A stretch of 9,146 nucleotides of DNA, taken from positions 609 through 9,754 of the forward strand of contig PMJK01000073.1 in assembly GCA_003158505.1 (NCBI GenBank), written 5' to 3'. Numbering within the stretch: position 1 is the first letter of the stretch; each line of letters opens with the position of its first letter. The DNA comes from Holophagaceae bacterium. GTDB taxonomy: Bacteria; Acidobacteriota; Holophagae; Holophagales; Holophagaceae. The notes under the pieces were generated by a model. The model searched no databases. It had not been told where the DNA came from and saw nothing but the letters and a program-made list of their open reading frames with translations. The position numbers and the translations under genes are program-made. This document shows, piece after piece, positions 6,131-9,146 of the stretch.

Positions 6131-8206
6131 CTACCAGACCTTGATGCGATCTTCGGGGGCCAGGTAGAGCTTCTGCCCCGGCTTCACATCAAAGGCCGTG
6201 TACCAGGCATCCAGGTTGCGCACCACGTTGGGGCGCAGGAACCCGGGGGTGTGTTCATTGGTGGTCACCTGCTGAAGCAGGGAGGCGTTCCGGTATTTCT
6301 GCCGCCATACCTGGGCGAACCCGAGGAAGAACCGCTGATCGCCGGTGAAGCCGTCCAGGACTTTGGCGGGCTTGCCATTCAGGGACTTGTGGTAGGCGTC
6401 GTAGGCGACATTGGCTCCGGCCAGATCCGCCATGTTCTCGCCCAGGGTCAGCTCCCCGTTCACATGGGTGCCCGGCAGGGGCTCGTAGGCGGCGTACTGC
6501 CTCACCACCTTGTCGGTGAGGGCCGTGAACCGCTTCACGTCCTCGGGGGTCCACCAATCGGCCAGCTTCCCCTCCTTGTCGAACTTGCGGCCCTGGTCGT
6601 CGAAGTGGTGGCTGATCTCGTGACCGATGACCACGCCGATGCCCCCATAGTTCACGGCAGCGTCGGCGTTCGCGTCGAAGAAGGGTGGCTGGAGGATCGC
6701 CGCGGGGAACACGATCTCGTTCCATAGGGGATTGGCGTAGGCGTTGACCGTCATGGGGGTCATGCCCCACTCGGTGCGATCGATGGGCTGGCCGATCTTG
6801 TCCAGTTGACGCTGGTATTCGAAAGCGGCGGCCCGCATGGCGTTACCCAGGGCATCGCCGCGCCGGACCTCCAGTTTGGAGTAGTCCCGCCACTTGCTTG
6901 GGTACCCGATCTTGGGCGTGAACTTGGCGAGCTTCTCTCTGGCCTCAGCCTTGGTCTTGGGATCCATCCATGTGAGGTTGGCCAGGCGCAGATCCATGGC
7001 GACGATGAGGTTCTTCACCAGCAGATCTGCCTCCCGCTTGGATTGGGGGAGGAAGTACTCTGCCACATAGAGCTTGCCCACGGCCTCCCCCAGCGCGCGC
7101 GTGGTGCCATCCACCCCCCGCTTCCAGCGGGGCTGATTCTCGGGCTGGCCGGAAAGGACCGTTCCGTTGAAGGCGAAGTTCTCATTCACGAAGGCTTTGG
7201 GCAGATAGGGCGCGGCGCTTTCCAAGGTGTGAAAGAGCAGTTAGTCCTTCCAGGTCTCCAGCGGTTCGCTTGCCAGGAGCTTTCCCGTTCCCGCGATGGC
7301 GCTCGGATGGGCAATGATCAATTCCTTCTGCTCGTGGACCCCCGCTGCCGCGAGGAGGGCCGCCCAGTCCACGCCCGGATAGACGCCATCGAGATCATTC
7401 TGCTTGATCGGGTTGTAGAGCTTCTCCATCTGCCGCTCTTCCACCTTGGACCAGTGGATGTTGGCGAGCTTGGTTTCCAACTCGAAGATGGTCTTGACGC
7501 GGGCTTCGAGGTTTTCAAGGCCTGCTAGGCGCAGCATGGCCGCGATGTGAGTCAGGTACTTCCCTCGAATCTCGGCGAACTTGGGATTCTTCACGTCCAG
7601 GTAGTAGTCCCGGTCAGGCAGTCCGAGACCACCCTGGCCCACATAGACCGCGTACACATTCGGATTCTTCAGATCCTGCATGGGACCAATGCCCAGCGGC
7701 ATGTCCACGCCCACCCGGTTGGCCAGGCCCATGACCCTGGCCAACTCGGCGCGGCTGTTGATGGCGGCGATGGCGTCCAGATGAGGCTTCAGGGGCGCCA
7801 GCCCCTTCGCTTCGATGGAGGCCTCATCCAGGAAGCTGGCATAGAAGTCGCCCACCTTCTGCGCCTCGGAACCGGGCTCTGCATCCTTGCGGGCGGCGGC
7901 GGCCTCCACGATGAGGCGCGTCCGCTCCTGGCTGAGATCCCGGAGCTTGGTGAACATCCCATAGTTTGACTTGTCCGCCGGGATGACGAGGTTCTTCAGG
8001 TAGGTTCCGTTGGCGTACTGGCCGAAGTCATCCCCTGGCGCCACGGAGCGGTCCATGCCCGCGAGATCGAAACCGAACGTACCGTACTCGGCCTTGACTG
8101 TCTTTTCCTGGACCGGGCCGGGTTTGGTGGCATCCGGCGCCATGGCGGGCAGGGAGAGGGCCGCGGCTCCGAGGGCTACCCGCATCAGCATTTCGATTTT
8201 TCGCAT
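6131..8206 (-). pseudogene. M13-family (neprilysin/PepO-like) zinc metallopeptidase interrupted by one in-frame TAA
   Basis: Read through, the gene gives about 691 codons, the normal length for an exported bacterial M13 endopeptidase. It starts at ATG 8206, with AGGAG 5 bases upstream, and has a signal peptide (MRK, then a hydrophobic stretch to ALSLPAMA). The peptidase_M13_N part includes GDDFGQYANGTYL and GLPDRDYYL. Codon 322 (7241-7243) is TAA, in the sequence TWKD-stop-LLFHTLESAAPYLPKAFVNENFAF; relatives usually have tyrosine there (WKDYL). The frame then continues uninterrupted through NAYANPLWNEIVFPA, HEISH (6608-6622; zinc ligands and catalytic Glu), ENMAD (third ligand Glu, 6437-6439) and the terminal KVW. 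Translation stopping at the TAA gives a 321-residue protein lacking all catalytic residues. A TTG at 7225 could restart the second half but has no ribosome site. The fourth position of the NAxY substrate-binding motif is Ala here. The cause may be a recent nonsense mutation, sequencing error or readthrough. Confidence 0.85.
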
Positions 8207-8304
8207 GGGATCTCCTGAAGGGAACGTTGGCATGAATGACACGAAGCATAGGCTCACGAGGTTTAGGATCGGACTGGAAAGCGTATCCGGTTTACAGATC
8301 GAAA

Positions 8305-8348
8305 GGGTCGGCTGGGAGGGACCCCCTTGCCGGGAATGGCCTCCAGCC
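8305..8348 (+). promoter_or_regulatory. competing stem-loops in the mqnD upstream region
   Basis: The 205-base divergent gap between the peptidase and mqnD (8207-8411) contains GGCTGG-G-AGG (8310-8319), which can pair with CCTCCAGCC (8340-8348) as nine pairs with one bulge. The same strand can instead use GGGTC (8305-8309) to pair with GACCC (8320-8324). The two structures exclude each other. No T tract follows. Whether this region is transcribed with mqnD is unknown, as no strong promoter was found upstream. Confidence 0.3.
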
Positions 8349-8411
8349 TCCCGTTGTTCCGGCTCTCCTCCCTGCGCGAATCTGTGCTGAACTGGAGGTG
8401 AGGACCGCCCC

Positions 8412-9146
8412 ATGAAACTCACCATCGCCCACAGCCCCGATTCCGACGACGCCTACATGATGGCGCCTCTGGCCCTGGGCTGGATGGATGCAGAGGGTTT
8501 CGAGATCGAGTTCATCCGCAAGGATATCGAACAGCTCAATGCCGAGGCCGTCGAAGCCAGGTACGACGTCACGGCCATCAGCTTCGGCGCCTATCCCGAG
8601 CTCCAGGGCCGCTACGACCTGCTCACGGCGGGCTCCAGCATCCAGGAAGGTACGGGCCCCCTGGTGGTGAGCCGCACCCCCATGGCGCCGGCCGCGCTGA
8701 AGGGGCTCACCATCGCCATTCCGGGACGGCGCACCTCGGCCTACCTATCCATGCGGAAGTGGTGCGCGGAACATGGATTCGAACCCTCCGTCGAGCTGCT
8801 GCCCTTCGATCAGATCCTGCCTGCCTTGGTCGAAGGACGCTTCCAGGCGGGCCTGCTCATTCACGAAAGCCAGCTCATGTACCACGACGCCGGCCTGCGC
8901 CTGGTGGTGGATCTGGGGGCCTGGTGGAAGCACGCCTACGACCTGCCCCTGCCCATGGGCGGCAACGCCATCCGCAAGGTTCTGCCCGCCGATGTGAAGC
9001 AGCACTTCGCTATCCTGATGCGCAAGAGCGTCGAACTGGCTCGCGAGCGCCACTGGGAGAGCGTGGACTACAGCCAGTCCTTCGGCCGCGGCATGGACCG
9101 CGAGATGATCGGCCGCTACGTGAATGCCTGGGTCAACGACTTCACC
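8412..9146 (+). CDS. mqnD: 1,4-dihydroxy-6-naphthoate synthase MqnD (first 245 residues; 3' end beyond window)
   Basis: MqnD converts cyclic de-hypoxanthine futalosine to 1,4-dihydroxy-6-naphthoate in the futalosine route to menaquinone. It has a periplasmic-binding-protein-like fold but is cytosolic, and no signal peptide is seen here. The 245 residues show the family opening HSPDSDDAYMM (7-17), DVTAISFGAYPEL (52-64), GTGPLVVSR, GLTIAIPGRRTSAYL (98-112), AGLLIHESQLMY (146-157), VVDLGAWW and LPLPMGGNAIRK. H151 in LLIHES matches the catalytic histidine described for Thermus MqnD (His145). The usual length is about 270-290, so only the tail is missing. The ATG follows a strong purine-rich ribosome site, GGAGGTGAGGA (8394-8404). 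MqnA is a paralogue with the same fold, but the IHExQL and LPLPxGGN motifs favour MqnD. It is divergent from the M13 gene. Confidence 0.9.
   Translation, partial: MKLTIAHSPDSDDAYMMAPLALGWMDAEGFEIEFIRKDIEQLNAEAVEARYDVTAISFGAYPELQGRYDLLTAGSSIQEGTGPLVVSRTPMAPAALKGLTIAIPGRRTSAYLSMRKWCAEHGFEPSVELLPFDQILPALVEGRFQAGLLIHESQLMYHDAGLRLVVDLGAWWKHAYDLPLPMGGNAIRKVLPADVKQHFAILMRKSVELARERHWESVDYSQSFGRGMDREMIGRYVNAWVNDFT

Noticed and set aside
6131..7225. C-terminal half of the peptidase as an independent gene starting at TTG 7225
   Set aside because: There is no ribosome site before the TTG, the frame is the same as the N-terminal half, and M13 peptidases need both halves. It is treated as one interrupted gene.
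7241..7243. Stop codon recoded as pyrrolysine or selenocysteine
   Set aside because: The codon is TAA, whereas those systems use TAG and TGA, and the homologous position is an ordinary tyrosine.
6806..7528. Plus-strand open frame of 240 codons over the peptidase stop
   Set aside because: It is antisense to conserved M13 sequence on both sides of the TAA and has no recognisable domain.
8207..8425. 73-codon N-terminal extension of the peptidase frame
   Set aside because: The extension lacks family similarity and places a typical signal peptide internally. The ATG at 8206 has a good AGGAG 5 bases upstream and starts the signal peptide.

Overview
This is a GC-rich bacterial window with tightly packed genes on both strands and mostly TGA/TAG stop codons. 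The set of genes (SUF iron-sulfur assembly, futalosine-pathway menaquinone synthesis, a secreted M13 peptidase, a LarA-type nickel racemase and large TPR proteins) suggests an Acidobacteriota member, perhaps Holophagae (Geothrix/Holophaga-like). That assignment is an inference from gene content and composition, not from a marker gene.

Layout. Bases 1-763 (minus) hold the N-terminal half of sufB. Its upstream region carries a close match to an IscR type-1 operator overlapping a TTGACA -35 box. Bases 830-2683 (minus) encode a 617-residue zinc-ribbon/coiled-coil/TPR protein. It is divergent from a plus-strand pair at 2756-3726, a 173-residue TPR protein and a HIT-family hydrolase, which ends in an intrinsic terminator at 3721-3750. 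A three-gene minus-strand operon follows (transcribed from 5986 to 3739): an ECF-transporter-type S component, a DUF1893 protein and a LarA-family nickel-pincer racemase/epimerase. Bases 6131-8206 (minus) encode an exported M13 (neprilysin/PepO-like) metallopeptidase split by one in-frame TAA with no frameshift. From 8412 to the window end (plus) runs the start of mqnD, preceded by a leader able to form competing stem-loops.

How the parts relate. sufB and mqnD are housekeeping genes. The sufB promoter appears wired to Fe-S status through an Rrf2/IscR-type regulator. The S component, DUF1893 and LarA genes are translationally coupled or nearly so, and they look like an uptake-plus-stereoinversion module of unknown substrate. 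This is the least familiar combination in the window. The M13 gene is either newly broken, mis-sequenced or dependent on stop-codon readthrough. No stretch longer than 300 bases lacks a gene. I saw no tRNA, rRNA, CRISPR array or insertion sequence.
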